Positions 26,906-35,673 of a stretch of 64,000 nt of DNA are shown here, one piece after another. Where the stretch lies: contig NZ_JAHSPG010000016.1 of NCBI RefSeq assembly GCF_019130065.1, forward strand, positions 473,881 to 537,880. The letters are read 5' to 3'. The notes below the pieces were generated by a model, which did not search any database, was not told the DNA's origin, and saw only the letters and a list, made by a program, of their open reading frames with translations. A program made the position numbers and the translations under genes. Within the stretch, counting starts at the first letter, position 1. Every line of letters begins with the position of its first letter. The DNA is from Pinibacter aurantiacus. Lineage in GTDB: Bacteria > Bacteroidota > Bacteroidia > Chitinophagales > Chitinophagaceae.

Positions 26906-27982
26906 CTAGGCTCTTAGACCAACTGATTTTGGGGACACCCCGTAATGCTTTTTAAATGCTTGTGAAAAATGACTTATCGATTTAAACCCAAGCTCATATG
27001 CGAGATCGCTTATCGGAACGGGACCATCTTCAAGCATAGTCTTAGCTTTTTCCATTTTTACATCCAGGTAATATTGATAAACGGTTTTGCCTACAATTTC
27101 TTTGAATTTTGTTTTAAGTTTTGTTTTGCATATAGCTGCTTCCTTTGCTAAGTAAGTCAAAGAGATGTGTTCAAAAGGAGCAACTTTGTCTATTAGTTTT
27201 TTTACTTCAAAAATTTTTGTCGCGTCGCTGAAGCGGGCATACTTTTCATTGTTTAGATTTTTACTTGAGATGCGTTTTATGAAGAGTGCAAGCAGTTTCA
27301 GAATATTGGCTTTTATCAGTAATCTTTCGGTTGTTGAAACTTTTCCGTCAAGACCTAAAATTTCCTGCACCAGCTCACGTTTTTTTTCACAAGTGGTTGA
27401 ATACATGCTTCTCGAAATGATGTGTTTTTGATCAACGAGCGTTCTATCGGCTTTATTACCAGATATATTATATAGATGACGATTTGCTGCTTCAATACTT
27501 TGGCCATTGGCATCGATTGCCGGTAAAGCCAAATCGCCTAAAGCACTTTGCAAGAATTTTTTCGACATGTGAATCACTATTCCTGAGAAAGTTTCTCCAG
27601 CCCCAACTTTAATACTGGATGCCATATCCGACGCGGACCAAAAGACACTGGAGTTCCACTCACCTCCAATTTTTGATTCTTTGCCGTCGGAGAAATGCGA
27701 TAATTGTGCGGGACTACAATTAATGTGCATTGTATAGAATTCTGTTTCTTCAGTAGCCTTGCGCCCAATAGTTGCAGCTGTCTTAAACACAAGATTGCAA
27801 ACAGAAAGGTCAATATCATCGTCTAATTTGTGAAACGAACTGGAACCCGTCGCAATACTTTCCGGATATACAATTTTTTCGCCTCTTATTTCAACTTTAC
27901 CTTGGCACTTTTCCCCTGGCTCCGTTGTTGTTTCGATTCTCCACTTTTTGCTTACTGCGTCTCTGATAAATTCTAATTGCAT
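26906..27982 (-). CDS. AraC family transcriptional regulator (paralogue 2)
   Basis: 358 residues, homologous over its whole length to the regulator at 25294 (shared GKESKIGG, SSVFWSASD, KTKLKTKFKEIVG, ISDLAYELGFKSISHFSQAF). The AraC domain occupies the last 100 residues. The two genes are in tandem on the same strand but each has its own promoter, and a terminator lies between them, so they arose by duplication and are separately expressed. The promoter is TACTTTTG at 28078-28085 on the minus strand. Target genes unknown. Confidence 0.88.
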   Translation of the reverse strand: MQLEFIRDAVSKKWRIETTTEPGEKCQGKVEIRGEKIVYPESIATGSSSFHKLDDDIDLSVCNLVFKTAATIGRKATEETEFYTMHINCSPAQLSHFSDGKESKIGGEWNSSVFWSASDMASSIKVGAGETFSGIVIHMSKKFLQSALGDLALPAIDANGQSIEAANRHLYNISGNKADRTLVDQKHIISRSMYSTTCEKKRELVQEILGLDGKVSTTERLLIKANILKLLALFIKRISSKNLNNEKYARFSDATKIFEVKKLIDKVAPFEHISLTYLAKEAAICKTKLKTKFKEIVGKTVYQYYLDVKMEKAKTMLEDGPVPISDLAYELGFKSISHFSQAFKKHYGVSPKSVGLRA

Positions 27983-28077
27983 GATTTTCAGTTTTAACTG
28001 TTGTGTTTAAAAAAATAATTCAAATAATGTAGTTAGCGCATTGTTTTTGTGATCAATCATGTTAAACAATGACGACG

Positions 28078-28085
28078 CAAAAGTA
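28078..28085 (-). promoter_or_regulatory. -7 element of AraC paralogue 2
   Basis: TACTTTTG on the minus strand, a full TAnnTTTG match about 95 nt before the start codon. No TTG is found at the ideal distance. Confidence 0.4.
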
Positions 28086-28245
28086 TTCACCTGCTATCCG
28101 CTGAAGTTTATAAAAATGTCATTCGATTTTCGATAAAAGGCAGCGTCAATTTTATGACTTAAGCATGATATTATAGAGTATTGAATTTCATGCCCTAATC
28201 TTATAGTGGACACTTGTTTTTCTGGAATCGTCGTTTCACCAGTGT

Positions 28246-28276
28246 TGTGGTTGCCACACTAATGCAACATGGCAAC
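28246..28276. promoter_or_regulatory. Overlapping dyads upstream of AraC paralogue 3
   Basis: GTTGCCA (28250-28256) and TGGCAAC (28270-28276) are perfect 7-bp inverted repeats. Overlapping them, TGTGG, TTG, CCACA forms a second dyad (28246-28258). Placed 48 nt before the start codon, a plausible regulator site. The 341-nt gap 27983-28323 holds otherwise only the promoter of the divergent gene. Confidence 0.4.
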
Positions 28277-28323
28277 TAAACTTTTTTACTAGTCCGTTGT
28301 TGAAGGCCTAATGAGCTTGATAT

Positions 28324-29352
28324 ATGAAAGAAATAATCGCTGACTGGGGCGTGGACAGGCCACATTTCAACAAGTTTTATTATACTATGCTGAATGCGCT
28401 CGGGGACGGTGTAGTGTTAAACAACGATAGCATACAAATTGACAATCAGCTCGCCAAAGGCAATGTTGATTTTTTCCCATTCGGAAATGGAATTGCTCTG
28501 GTGCGAATAAGTATTTTATTTGCAGAAGCAATCAATTTTAAACGACTGCTTGAAGCTGGACCCGAGTATTATGCCTGTTTATTTTCTTTAAAAGAAGGTG
28601 TTGATATGCATGTTTTTGACGGCGAAGCTGACCAACAGGAAATGAACGGACTTGGACTATCTGGAAAGCATTCTGTGCTTTATTTTTCATCAGATGTTCA
28701 AAGCCTATTTAGGGTGACACCCGACGAGGAAACAAAAATTGTGATTTTGGTTTTTACGAGTGGTGCCCTTCATGAGATTTTTCCTTATTCTATTAACGGA
28801 GAATTTTCGGCTTTTCGTGTTGGCCAGTCTGTAAAAGGATATTCGAACAAGACTGCAGAAATGATTGAGAAAGTAACCGACATATTTGAACATGCATCCG
28901 TGGAACGTATTCAATCATTGTATTTGCTAGGAGCCGTTTATCAGCTACTTGCGGTTTTGCTTTTGCAAATTGAAGCGGATCGTGAACTACTTAAGCAATC
29001 TACCGGAGTGGTAGAGGTTGCGCGAATGATCCAGATAAGAAATTTATTGATTGCGGATTTTTCAAGTGATTGTCCTCTGCTTGAAGAAATGGCCAAGAAG
29101 GCTCAAATGAGTGCTACTAAATTTAAGACCCTTTTTAAAAAGTTATTTAAGTTACCATATTATCAATATTATCAGCGCTATCGTCTGGAGGGGGCCCGCC
29201 AAGCTATAATTTTAGGTAAATCTGTTAGTGACACAGCCTATGAATTCAGTTTCAATTCAATCAGTAATTTCAGTGTAGCGTTCAAAAAAATGTTCAAAAT
29301 ATCACCAAGCGAATTAGTCCAAGCTGTGATATTGCTTCTTTATTTTGAGTAA
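28324..29352 (+). CDS. AraC family transcriptional regulator (paralogue 3)
   Basis: 342 residues with the same plan as the two regulators on the other side. The first HTH is MAKKAQMSATKFKTLFKKLF, the YYQYYQRYRLEGAR helix follows, and the second HTH is VSDTAYEFSFNSISNFSVAF, ending MFKISPSELVQA. The N-terminal domain is more divergent. Divergently transcribed from paralogue 2. With the genes at 6992 and 42811 this makes five AraC-type regulators in 64 kb. Ligand and targets unknown. Confidence 0.85.
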   Translation: MKEIIADWGVDRPHFNKFYYTMLNALGDGVVLNNDSIQIDNQLAKGNVDFFPFGNGIALVRISILFAEAINFKRLLEAGPEYYACLFSLKEGVDMHVFDGEADQQEMNGLGLSGKHSVLYFSSDVQSLFRVTPDEETKIVILVFTSGALHEIFPYSINGEFSAFRVGQSVKGYSNKTAEMIEKVTDIFEHASVERIQSLYLLGAVYQLLAVLLLQIEADRELLKQSTGVVEVARMIQIRNLLIADFSSDCPLLEEMAKKAQMSATKFKTLFKKLFKLPYYQYYQRYRLEGARQAIILGKSVSDTAYEFSFNSISNFSVAFKKMFKISPSELVQAVILLLYFE

Positions 29353-29507
29353 ACAACTGTTTCCTTTCGCTTCACATACATTTTTCATTTTAAGCCTTTT
29401 TCTAACCAAATCTAACTTTTTAATAAAGTAATAGTGCATAAGAGTTGATTTCTTTGCAGATCGTTTTTTTCAATAAAAAACGAGTATTAAATCTAAATCC
29501 AATTTCC

Positions 29508-29744
29508 ATGAAAACACTCATCGGCTTTATCGCCATTTCCATCATTATTTGTCTATTGACCGTAACTATTTTTTGCTTGTGGAACTTCAGTTTTGTCAAC
29601 TGGCAACTTGTTTCACAGGTCGTTAATACCACCTGTGCTGTATCTGGTAGCTTATTTATCGTTTGGCTGTGTTGCCGAGTTTATTTTACGGAACGTCGAT
29701 TTGAGGAGCGGAAGGGAAATAGTGCTTATCCTAAAGTGAGATAG
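29508..29744 (+). CDS. Small two-TM membrane protein
   Basis: 78 residues from the ATG at 29508 (a longer in-frame start at 29445 would add 21 residues of AT-rich leader). Two hydrophobic segments, about 4-26 (IGFIAISIIICLLTVTIF) and 35-55 (VVNTTCAVSGSLFIVWLCC), are followed by a basic tail (TERRFEERKGN). No family recognised. It stands alone between paralogue 3 and the next orphan gene. Confidence 0.45.
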   Translation: MKTLIGFIAISIIICLLTVTIFCLWNFSFVNWQLVSQVVNTTCAVSGSLFIVWLCCRVYFTERRFEERKGNSAYPKVR

Positions 29745-29920
29745 TCTTCAGGCAAGTTTGTTTTTGCAGTCCGTAACTTATAGACAGGAAATTTAAGAAA
29801 GCAACTTTTTCAGTATAATTCACTCTTTACGCTTGTTGGCTCAAATTGGGATTACAAGAATTTTTGAAACCAAAATAACAGTTTGAGCTATTGCTCAATT
29901 TTTGATTAAAACGACCATCA

Positions 29921-30361
29921 ATGAAAAATCTACCTTATGACGAAAAACAAATGATCAAGATTCGTGAGTTGAAACCAATTCGCACTACTCGTGAGTTTGA
30001 TGCTGTAGAGCGCCTTAAAAGCAATATTTCTAATAGTGTAGCTTATAAAAAGGCCTATGAGCTTTTTTTGAAGATATCTGCACTTATTGAAAGGATGGAA
30101 AGAACAATGGAAAGGGCCATGGTTACGAGTTTAAGCAATGCATGCGTTGAAATGCTTATTACGCTTTATAAAATGGATATGTCTGCAGATAAGACCCGGC
30201 ACATGGCAGCAGCATGTGAAAAAATAGAAGTCGTTGAAATGCTGCTTAGATTGGTAAAAGAATTTAAAATGATCGCAGTGTTTTATATCTCTGACCTCGA
30301 AGATCATATCAGGCAGTTAAGCAGACAGATGTATGATGATTTTGATGGCGAGTCGGCATAA
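29921..30361 (+). CDS. Small helical protein, possibly four-helix-bundle (S23/Avd-like)
   Basis: 146 residues, predicted almost entirely helical. The spacing of hydrophobic residues in YKKAYELFLKISALIERM, VEMLLRLVKEFKMIAVFY and ISDLEDHIRQLSRQMYDDF resembles four-helix-bundle proteins related to Avd of diversity-generating retroelements and to 23S intervening-sequence proteins. No reverse transcriptase or template/variable repeat is visible nearby, so a retroelement role is not supported. No signal peptide or membrane segment. Function unknown. Confidence 0.45.
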   Translation: MKNLPYDEKQMIKIRELKPIRTTREFDAVERLKSNISNSVAYKKAYELFLKISALIERMERTMERAMVTSLSNACVEMLITLYKMDMSADKTRHMAAACEKIEVVEMLLRLVKEFKMIAVFYISDLEDHIRQLSRQMYDDFDGESA

Positions 30362-30415
30362 ATTATAAAGTAAAGACCAGTTAAATCAGCTTATGTTCTT
30401 ATTTCGTTAAAGAAA

Positions 30416-30450
30416 AATCCCTCACTCGGCATGTCGCCAAACGAGGGATT
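30416..30450 (-). terminator. Terminator of the minus-strand gene at 30467
   Basis: On the minus strand AATCCCTC and GAGGGATT pair (8 bp) around a long loop with an inner GGCGAC/GCCG stem, followed by TTTCTTT. Confidence 0.6.
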
Positions 30451-30466
30451 GAATTGCTTTTTCAGG

Positions 30467-31105
30467 CTATCTGCTTCCGCCGGATTTTAGTAGGTCAAGT
30501 GCAGCTTTCTGCCGCTCCATTTCTTTCAATTGTAAATCCTGGGTTCTTTTATTTTCCGCAATATCTCCTTCAACGTTCTTTCGCTGCTTTTCAAGTCTTT
30601 CACTTTCTTTTACCAGGTCGTTATATTTTCTTTGCGCTTTTGTAAAAGATTCGGTTTGTGCTGAGATGTCAACTTGTTTTTTCTCTGCATATATCGAAGA
30701 ACTTAACGAAGCGAGGTAATTTTTGGCGGCCAGATATACATCTGCATTTGCAGGGCTTATAAAATTATCGTAGCCGCTTGATAACGCCATTTTAAGAACA
30801 GACCTGTCTTTTTCTGAACGGCTAGCAGGATCGACGCTGAAGTACACGTCGTACATGTTATTGCCCATTTCCTGAATAGAAACGGCTTTTGCTAGCAATA
30901 ATCCTTTCGATTTTTCGAGCTTAATGTCTTTCGATTTGAAAGACTCCTTCAATGCATCTTTCAACGCATCGGAAGACATGTTGTACTCATTCGATATGGC
31001 GCTACGCTCCGTTTTATCAATTTTAATAGTGCTTTCCGTTGTTTGGGCTCGTGATGCTGTTGCTATTGCCACACATAATAAAATTGCGAAAAACTGTTTT
31101 TTCAT
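30467..31105 (-). CDS. Exported protein with C-terminal coiled coil, unknown function
   Basis: 212 residues. A Sec signal peptide (MKKQFFAILLCVAIATASRA, cut near AQT) is followed by a mixed alpha/beta region of about 100 residues and a coiled coil from about 145 to 205 rich in K, E and Q (KAQRKYNDLVKESERLEKQ). It ends GGSR without sorting signal. It lies in the periplasm or at the cell surface by prediction. No family recognised. Monocistronic, with a terminator downstream. Confidence 0.6.
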   Translation of the reverse strand: MKKQFFAILLCVAIATASRAQTTESTIKIDKTERSAISNEYNMSSDALKDALKESFKSKDIKLEKSKGLLLAKAVSIQEMGNNMYDVYFSVDPASRSEKDRSVLKMALSSGYDNFISPANADVYLAAKNYLASLSSSIYAEKKQVDISAQTESFTKAQRKYNDLVKESERLEKQRKNVEGDIAENKRTQDLQLKEMERQKAALDLLKSGGSR

Positions 31106-31306
31106 TGATGCGGTTTTTAGATTTTTGAATTTCTAAAGACCGGGCATTGGTTTAAATGGTTGCCAATGCAAATCAAAGTCATAAATTATTGTAACCGCTT
31201 TTCTAAGAAACGATTGGAGATTGTTTTAAAGAGACGCTAAATGGAAAAATGCGAAGGAGAGTAACTGTGATAAAATGCATTTAACTGGTCAGCTGTTTAT
31301 ACAAAC

Positions 31307-31336
31307 AAAAAAGGCTCACATTGCTGTGAACCTTTT
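31307..31336 (-). terminator. Terminator after tRNA-Asp copy 1
   Basis: On the minus strand AAAAGGTTCACA, GCAA, TGTGAGCCTTTTTT: a near-perfect stem with T6, starting 2 nt after the tRNA 3' end. Confidence 0.85.
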
Positions 31337-31338
31337 CG

Positions 31339-31412
31339 CGGACCGGACGGGACTCGAACCCGCGACCTCCGCCGTGACAGGGCGGCATTCTAACCAACTG
31401 AACTACCGATCC
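31339..31412 (-). tRNA. tRNA-Asp (anticodon GTC), copy 1
   Basis: 74 nt. Read on the minus strand: acceptor GGATCGG pairs with CCGGTCC (one G-T), the D-arm has AGTTCAGTTGGTTAGA, the anticodon stem-loop is CCGCC CTGTCAC GGCGG with anticodon GTC, and the T-arm has GGTTCGAGTCC. The discriminator is G and CCA is not encoded. Own terminator directly downstream. Confidence 0.97.
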
Positions 31413-31517
31413 AATATTTTGAAGATCTACTTACTTTATTTAACCCGATCTCGAACCATTTTTTTCACCATTCTGGCTTTAAAGCAAAATTTCCTAAACT
31501 TGCGATTTTAGTCCAAC

Positions 31518-31548
31518 AAAAAAGCTCCACATTTCTGTGAAGCTTTTT
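31518..31548 (-). terminator. Terminator after tRNA-Asp copy 2
   Basis: On the minus strand AAAAAGCTTCACAG, AAA, TGTGGAGCTTTTTT. It is related in sequence to the terminator of copy 1, so the duplication included it. Confidence 0.85.
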
Positions 31549-31549
31549 G

Positions 31550-31623
31550 CGGACCGGACGGGACTCGAACCCGCGACCTCCGCCGTGACAGGGCGGCATT
31601 CTAACCAACTGAACTACCGATCC
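31550..31623 (-). tRNA. tRNA-Asp (anticodon GTC), copy 2
   Basis: Identical in sequence to the copy at 31339, 211 nt away on the same strand. The anticodon loop is CTGTCAC. CCA is not encoded. It has its own terminator, so the two genes are separate units or a dicistron with an internal terminator. Confidence 0.97.
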
Positions 31624-31759
31624 AAGATCTTTGCCTTTCAACGTTTTGCGTTACCGCTCTATCGTTTTGGGAGTGCAAATATAAGGCGATTTTCTTTTTC
31701 CAAACAAATCTTTTTTAAAAAAATTTTCAACCCTTATTTTTACACTTCATTATTCAATT

Positions 31760-32737
31760 ATGCCAGACAATAAAAATCGACAATTCCTTGATTTCGAAAA
31801 ACCGGTTAAGGAAATCTTTGATGAGATCGAAAAGCTAAAGCAAACTGAAGAGAAGACAAAAGTTGACTTATCTGACTCCATCAAGAAACTGGAGGATCAA
31901 GTTATAGAGAAAAGAAAAAATATTACCAGCAACCTTACCGCATGGCAAAAGGTACAGCTTAGCCGTCATCCGGATAGACCTTACACACTTAAGTATATCC
32001 AAAAGATGACTACCAATTTTGTTGAGCTGTTTGGTGATCGCAACGTGAAAGATGACAAGGCAATCGTTGGTGGATTTGCTCAACTTGACGGCGAAACTGT
32101 TATGCTTATTGGGCATCAAAAAGGTATTAATACAAAAATGCGTCAATTGCGCAATTTTGGAATGGCCAACCCGGAAGGCTACAGAAAGGCTTTGCGCCTT
32201 ATGAAGCTTGCTGAAAAGTTCAATAAGCCGGTTGTTACCCTTATAGACACTCCGGGAGCTTATCCTGGTATGGAGGCAGAGGAGCGCGGACAAGGAGAAG
32301 CCATTGCCCGCAATATTTATGAAATGATGCGTCTTAAAGTGCCTGTGATTTGTGTGATCATTGGTGAAGGTGCATCTGGTGGCGCGTTGGGAATTGGCGT
32401 GGGCGACCGCATTTTCATGTTGGAGAATTCCTGGTACACGGTTATCTCTCCCGAAAACTGTAGCTCCATTTTGTGGAGAAGCTGGGAAATGAAAGAGAAG
32501 GCGGCAGAGGAGCTGAAACTTACTTCAGATTACATGCATAAATTTGGTTTGGTAGACACTGTAGTTCCGGAGCCTCTTGGAGGTGCTCATTGGAACTATG
32601 ATGAGGCTGCCGGCAATCTAAAGAATCAAATTATAGCTACGCTCAAAGAACTTAAACAAATACCTGCTGAGGACAGAATCAACCAGCGTATTGATAAGTT
32701 CAGCAAAATGGGCTTCTGGGACGAAGTAGCGTCTTAG
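31760..32737 (+). CDS. accA: Acetyl-CoA carboxylase carboxyltransferase subunit alpha
   Basis: 325 residues, normal AccA length. With AccD it transfers the carboxyl group from biotin to acetyl-CoA, giving malonyl-CoA for fatty acid synthesis. The N-terminal helical part ([16 protein letters not shown]) is followed by the crotonase-like core: [47 protein letters not shown] and [20 protein letters not shown], all diagnostic. It starts about 135 nt past the tRNA-Asp copy, in the opposite direction to it. dapA follows after 88 nt that include repeat hairpins. Confidence 0.97.
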   Translation: MPDNKNRQFLDFEKPVKEIFDEIEKLKQTEEKTKVDLSDSIKKLEDQVIEKRKNITSNLTAWQKVQLSRHPDRPYTLKYIQKMTTNFVELFGDRNVKDDKAIVGGFAQLDGETVMLIGHQKGINTKMRQLRNFGMANPEGYRKALRLMKLAEKFNKPVVTLIDTPGAYPGMEAEERGQGEAIARNIYEMMRLKVPVICVIIGEGASGGALGIGVGDRIFMLENSWYTVISPENCSSILWRSWEMKEKAAEELKLTSDYMHKFGLVDTVVPEPLGGAHWNYDEAAGNLKNQIIATLKELKQIPAEDRINQRIDKFSKMGFWDEVAS

Positions 32738-32756
32738 AAATTTCAGAAATTAAATC

Positions 32757-32799
32757 GTAGGGGCGAATCGCATTCGCCCATTAAACGGCCGACAGGCCG
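32757..32799. repeat. GTAGGGGC-type hairpin plus a GGCC hairpin
   Basis: GGGCGAAT, CGC, ATTCGCCC (32761-32779) form a perfect 8-bp stem behind GTAG. CGGCC, GACA, GGCCG (32786-32799) form a second small hairpin. The first belongs with the repeat at 17529. There is no T-tract, so this is not a typical terminator. Confidence 0.6.
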
Positions 32800-32825
32800 C
32801 ACACAAATAACAATATAAATTAGAA

Positions 32826-33707
32826 ATGTCACTCAAAACACAACTAAGAGGAACAGGTGTTGCTTTAGTTACTCCTTTTACCGCCGATGAAAATATTGAC
32901 TTTCCGGCATTAGAAAAATTGATCGATTACGTGATTTCAAACGGTGTTGAATATGTGGTAAGCCTTGGCACCACTGGCGAAACACCTACTTTAAGCAAGC
33001 AGGAAAAGATCGATATCATCAACTTTACATACGAGAAGGTAAACGGTAAAGTACCTGTAGTTGTGGGCGTTGGCGGAAATAATACCAAAGCTGTTGTGAA
33101 CGATTTGCAAACACTTCCACTTGATAAAGCGGTGGCTGTACTAAGCGCAAGTCCTTATTACAACAAGCCTTCACAAGAGGGGATTTTCCTGCATTATAAA
33201 GCCTTGGCAGAAGCTTCGCCGAAGCCAATTTTGTTGTACAATGTGCCGGGAAGAACAGGAAGAAACATGGAAGCTTCCACTACTTTGAAACTGGCACATG
33301 AAGTAAAGAACATTGCGGGTATCAAAGAAGCGGCTAACAATATGGTGCAGTGCATGCAAATATTGAAAGACAAGCCTGCTGACTTTTTGGTAGTAAGTGG
33401 TGATGATGACCTGGTATTGCCTCAGCTTTCATGCGGTATGGACGGCGTTATCAGTGTTGCGGCTAACTGTCTTCCAAAAACATTTACAGAAATGGTGCGC
33501 AAAGGCTTGAGCGGTGATTTTGCTGCGGCAAAAAAACTGAACGATACTTTACTGGAAGCGTACAGTTTGCTTTTTGCGGAAAACAATCCTGCCGGCGTAA
33601 AAGCGTTTTTGACTGAGCTGGGACTTATTCAAAACCACCTGCGTTTGCCAATGGTTCCATTAAGCGGCGGATTGCACGAAAAAGTGAAAGCATATTTGAA
33701 AAAATAG
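32826..33707 (+). CDS. dapA: 4-hydroxy-tetrahydrodipicolinate synthase
   Basis: 293 residues. It condenses pyruvate with aspartate semialdehyde in lysine and diaminopimelate synthesis. The TIM barrel shows GTGVALVTPFTADENIDF, the pyruvate-binding SLGTTGETPTL, the catalytic Y138 in LLYNVPGRTGRN, and the Schiff-base lysine K167 in AGIKEAANN. VSGDDDLVLPQLSCGMDGVISV is typical. It may be cotranscribed with accA, separated by a GTAGGGGC repeat. A strong terminator ends it. Confidence 0.96.
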   Translation: MSLKTQLRGTGVALVTPFTADENIDFPALEKLIDYVISNGVEYVVSLGTTGETPTLSKQEKIDIINFTYEKVNGKVPVVVGVGGNNTKAVVNDLQTLPLDKAVAVLSASPYYNKPSQEGIFLHYKALAEASPKPILLYNVPGRTGRNMEASTTLKLAHEVKNIAGIKEAANNMVQCMQILKDKPADFLVVSGDDDLVLPQLSCGMDGVISVAANCLPKTFTEMVRKGLSGDFAAAKKLNDTLLEAYSLLFAENNPAGVKAFLTELGLIQNHLRLPMVPLSGGLHEKVKAYLKK

Positions 33708-33730
33708 TTTTTTCAACTTTTTGATATTTA

Positions 33731-33774
33731 AGCGAAGACTCCGGATTTTATACTCCGGAGTCTTCGCTTTTTTT
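33731..33774 (+). terminator. Rho-independent terminator of dapA
   Basis: A perfect 15-bp stem, AGCGAAGACTCCGGA with TCCGGAGTCTTCGCT, followed by a long T-run. Confidence 0.92.
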
Positions 33775-33846
33775 ATTATTTTGACTACCGCATAGTTATT
33801 GCTGCTACTAATTCATCACCATTATCGAACCTGTTAACCAACACTC

Positions 33847-34563
33847 ATGGAAAAAAAGATCTTGCGGGAAATTCGTTTCCTGAAAATGTATGCGATCATA
33901 AGCACTACTCTTTTTCTGGCATTCATTTTTATGTCTTTCTACAGACAAAACGGGAAACAAAAGTTTGAAGAAATAGATGTTCAAAGAATAAATGTTGTTG
34001 AAAATGATGGTGCGTTAAAGATGGTGATCAGCAATGACGCAATGCAACATCCGGGATTGATAAATGGAAAAGAATTGGCTAAAAGGCCGCGAGGCGCGGG
34101 AATGATCTTCTTTAATGAAAGTGGGGATGAATGCGGAGGTTTGGTGTATGACGGCACAAAAAAATCTGCGGGCCTTGCACTCTCAATCGATCAGTTTAGA
34201 AATGATCAGATAATGCAATTGCAATATTCGCAGGGAGAGAATAGAAAGAATGCTTCTTATGGGTTGAAGTTGTGGGACAGGTACGATGAATATCCGCTTG
34301 CCGCACAGTTGAAAATGGTGGATTCATTAAAACAATTAAAGGATGAAAAGATTTATGAAAAAGAAATAAGCAAACTGGTTGCTGATGGAACATTTGGTCA
34401 CGAAAGGTTGTTTGTAGGAAAAACCAAAGAACAGGAAGTAGGGCTTTTTATCAGGGATGAAAAAGGAAGACCGCGCATCAAAATTTTTATAGACAAAAAT
34501 CAAAACGGAATAATGCAGTTTCTCGATTCGCTGGGAAATGCAGTTCCTGTCCATCAACCATAA
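33847..34563 (+). CDS. Membrane-anchored protein of unknown function
   Basis: 238 residues. A single N-terminal membrane segment (about 12-32, MYAIISTTLFLAFIFMSF) precedes a domain rich in short strands: IDVQRINVVENDGALKMVIS, GAGMIFFNESGDECGGLVY and KGRPRIKIFIDKNQNG. The repeating pattern (a strand ending in a small acidic turn) suggests a beta-sandwich or solenoid on the periplasmic side. No family name recognised. It lies 10 nt before the oxidoreductase start, so the two may be cotranscribed. Confidence 0.55.
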   Translation: MEKKILREIRFLKMYAIISTTLFLAFIFMSFYRQNGKQKFEEIDVQRINVVENDGALKMVISNDAMQHPGLINGKELAKRPRGAGMIFFNESGDECGGLVYDGTKKSAGLALSIDQFRNDQIMQLQYSQGENRKNASYGLKLWDRYDEYPLAAQLKMVDSLKQLKDEKIYEKEISKLVADGTFGHERLFVGKTKEQEVGLFIRDEKGRPRIKIFIDKNQNGIMQFLDSLGNAVPVHQP

Positions 34564-34573
34564 AACATTTACC

Positions 34574-35671
34574 ATGTCCACTTTTTATCCTCGCCGAAAA
34601 TTTATCAGAGATATTTCACTGGGTACGCTTGCTTTGGCTCCAGGCATTTCCACGCTAGCTGCTTGCGCAAAAAACAAACAGAAGAAATTAGGAGTGGCTC
34701 TCGTAGGGCTTGGGGGCTATAGCACATACCAGCTAGCACCCGCTTTGCTACAATGTAAAAATTGTTACCTGGCAGGTATTGTAACGGGCACGCCTTCGAA
34801 AGAAAAAATATGGGCCGACAAATACAACATTCCCCAAAAGAATATTTACAACTATCAAAATTTTGATTCCATTGCAGACAACAAGGATATCGATATCGTG
34901 TACGTTGTACTGCCGGTTGCAATGCATAAAGAATACACCATCAGAGCGGCTAAGGCTGGCAAGCATGTAATTTGTGAAAAGCCAATGGCGGTAAGCGCTG
35001 CGGATTGCCAGGCAATGATTGATGCTTGTAAACAAGCAAACAGAATGTTATCGATCGGATATCGTTTGCATTTTGAGCCATTCAACATGGAAATGATGCG
35101 GCTTGGGCAGAAAAAAGTTTTTGGGAATATAATGAAGATAAATTCCAGCAATGGTTTCGTGTGGGGCGGAGACCCCAATGCATGGCGCCTGAAAAAAGCA
35201 CTGGCCGGTGGTGGTGCATTAATGGACATGGGTGTTTATGTAATTCAGGGCGCTCGTTACACAACAGGAGAGGAGCCGCTTACTGTGAAAGCAAAAGAGA
35301 TAAAAACCAAACCGGATCTTTTTAAAGAAGTAGATGAAACGGTTGTTTGGGAAATGAAATTTCCGGGAGGCAGCGTTGCTGAATGCCGGACAAGTTATAA
35401 TGAGAACGCCAACTTTCTTCGGGCCGAAGCAGAGAGGGGCTGGTTTGAATTATCTGAAGCATATCGGTATGGCGGAATGGTTGGTGCAACCACGAACGGC
35501 AGCATGAGCTTTCCAAACATTAATCAACAAGCGGCACAAATGGATGACTTCGCGCAGTGTGTAACGCAAAACAAATCAACACGAGTACCAGGGGAAATGG
35601 GACTGCAGGACATAAAAATTGTAGAAGCAATTTATAGAAGCATTGCGAGTGGGAAGGAAGAGAGTGTTTAA
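34574..35671 (+). CDS. Gfo/Idh/MocA family oxidoreductase with twin-arginine signal
   Basis: 365 residues from the ATG at 34574. The N terminus YPRRKFIRDISLGTLAL is a twin-arginine signal, followed by LAACAK, which could also be a lipobox, so the enzyme should be periplasmic or attached to a membrane. The NAD(P)-binding fold starts at LGVALVGLGGYSTYQLAP. The family motif EKP is in HVICEKPMAVSAADC, and the C-terminal domain has ALMDMGVYVIQGARY. It resembles glucose-fructose oxidoreductase of the periplasmic type. The substrate is a sugar or polyol by family; which one is unknown. Confidence 0.88.
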   Translation: MSTFYPRRKFIRDISLGTLALAPGISTLAACAKNKQKKLGVALVGLGGYSTYQLAPALLQCKNCYLAGIVTGTPSKEKIWADKYNIPQKNIYNYQNFDSIADNKDIDIVYVVLPVAMHKEYTIRAAKAGKHVICEKPMAVSAADCQAMIDACKQANRMLSIGYRLHFEPFNMEMMRLGQKKVFGNIMKINSSNGFVWGGDPNAWRLKKALAGGGALMDMGVYVIQGARYTTGEEPLTVKAKEIKTKPDLFKEVDETVVWEMKFPGGSVAECRTSYNENANFLRAEAERGWFELSEAYRYGGMVGATTNGSMSFPNINQQAAQMDDFAQCVTQNKSTRVPGEMGLQDIKIVEAIYRSIASGKEESV

Positions 35672-35673
35672 TT

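Noticed and set aside
29921..30361. Diversity-generating retroelement because of an Avd-like protein
   Set aside because: No reverse transcriptase, template repeat or variable repeat is present in the window, and the Avd resemblance is weak.
31275..31773. Two similar open frames on the plus strand containing the text ADRTGLEPATSAVTGRHSNQ
   Set aside because: They are the antisense of the two tRNA-Asp genes; this is a well-known spurious translation.
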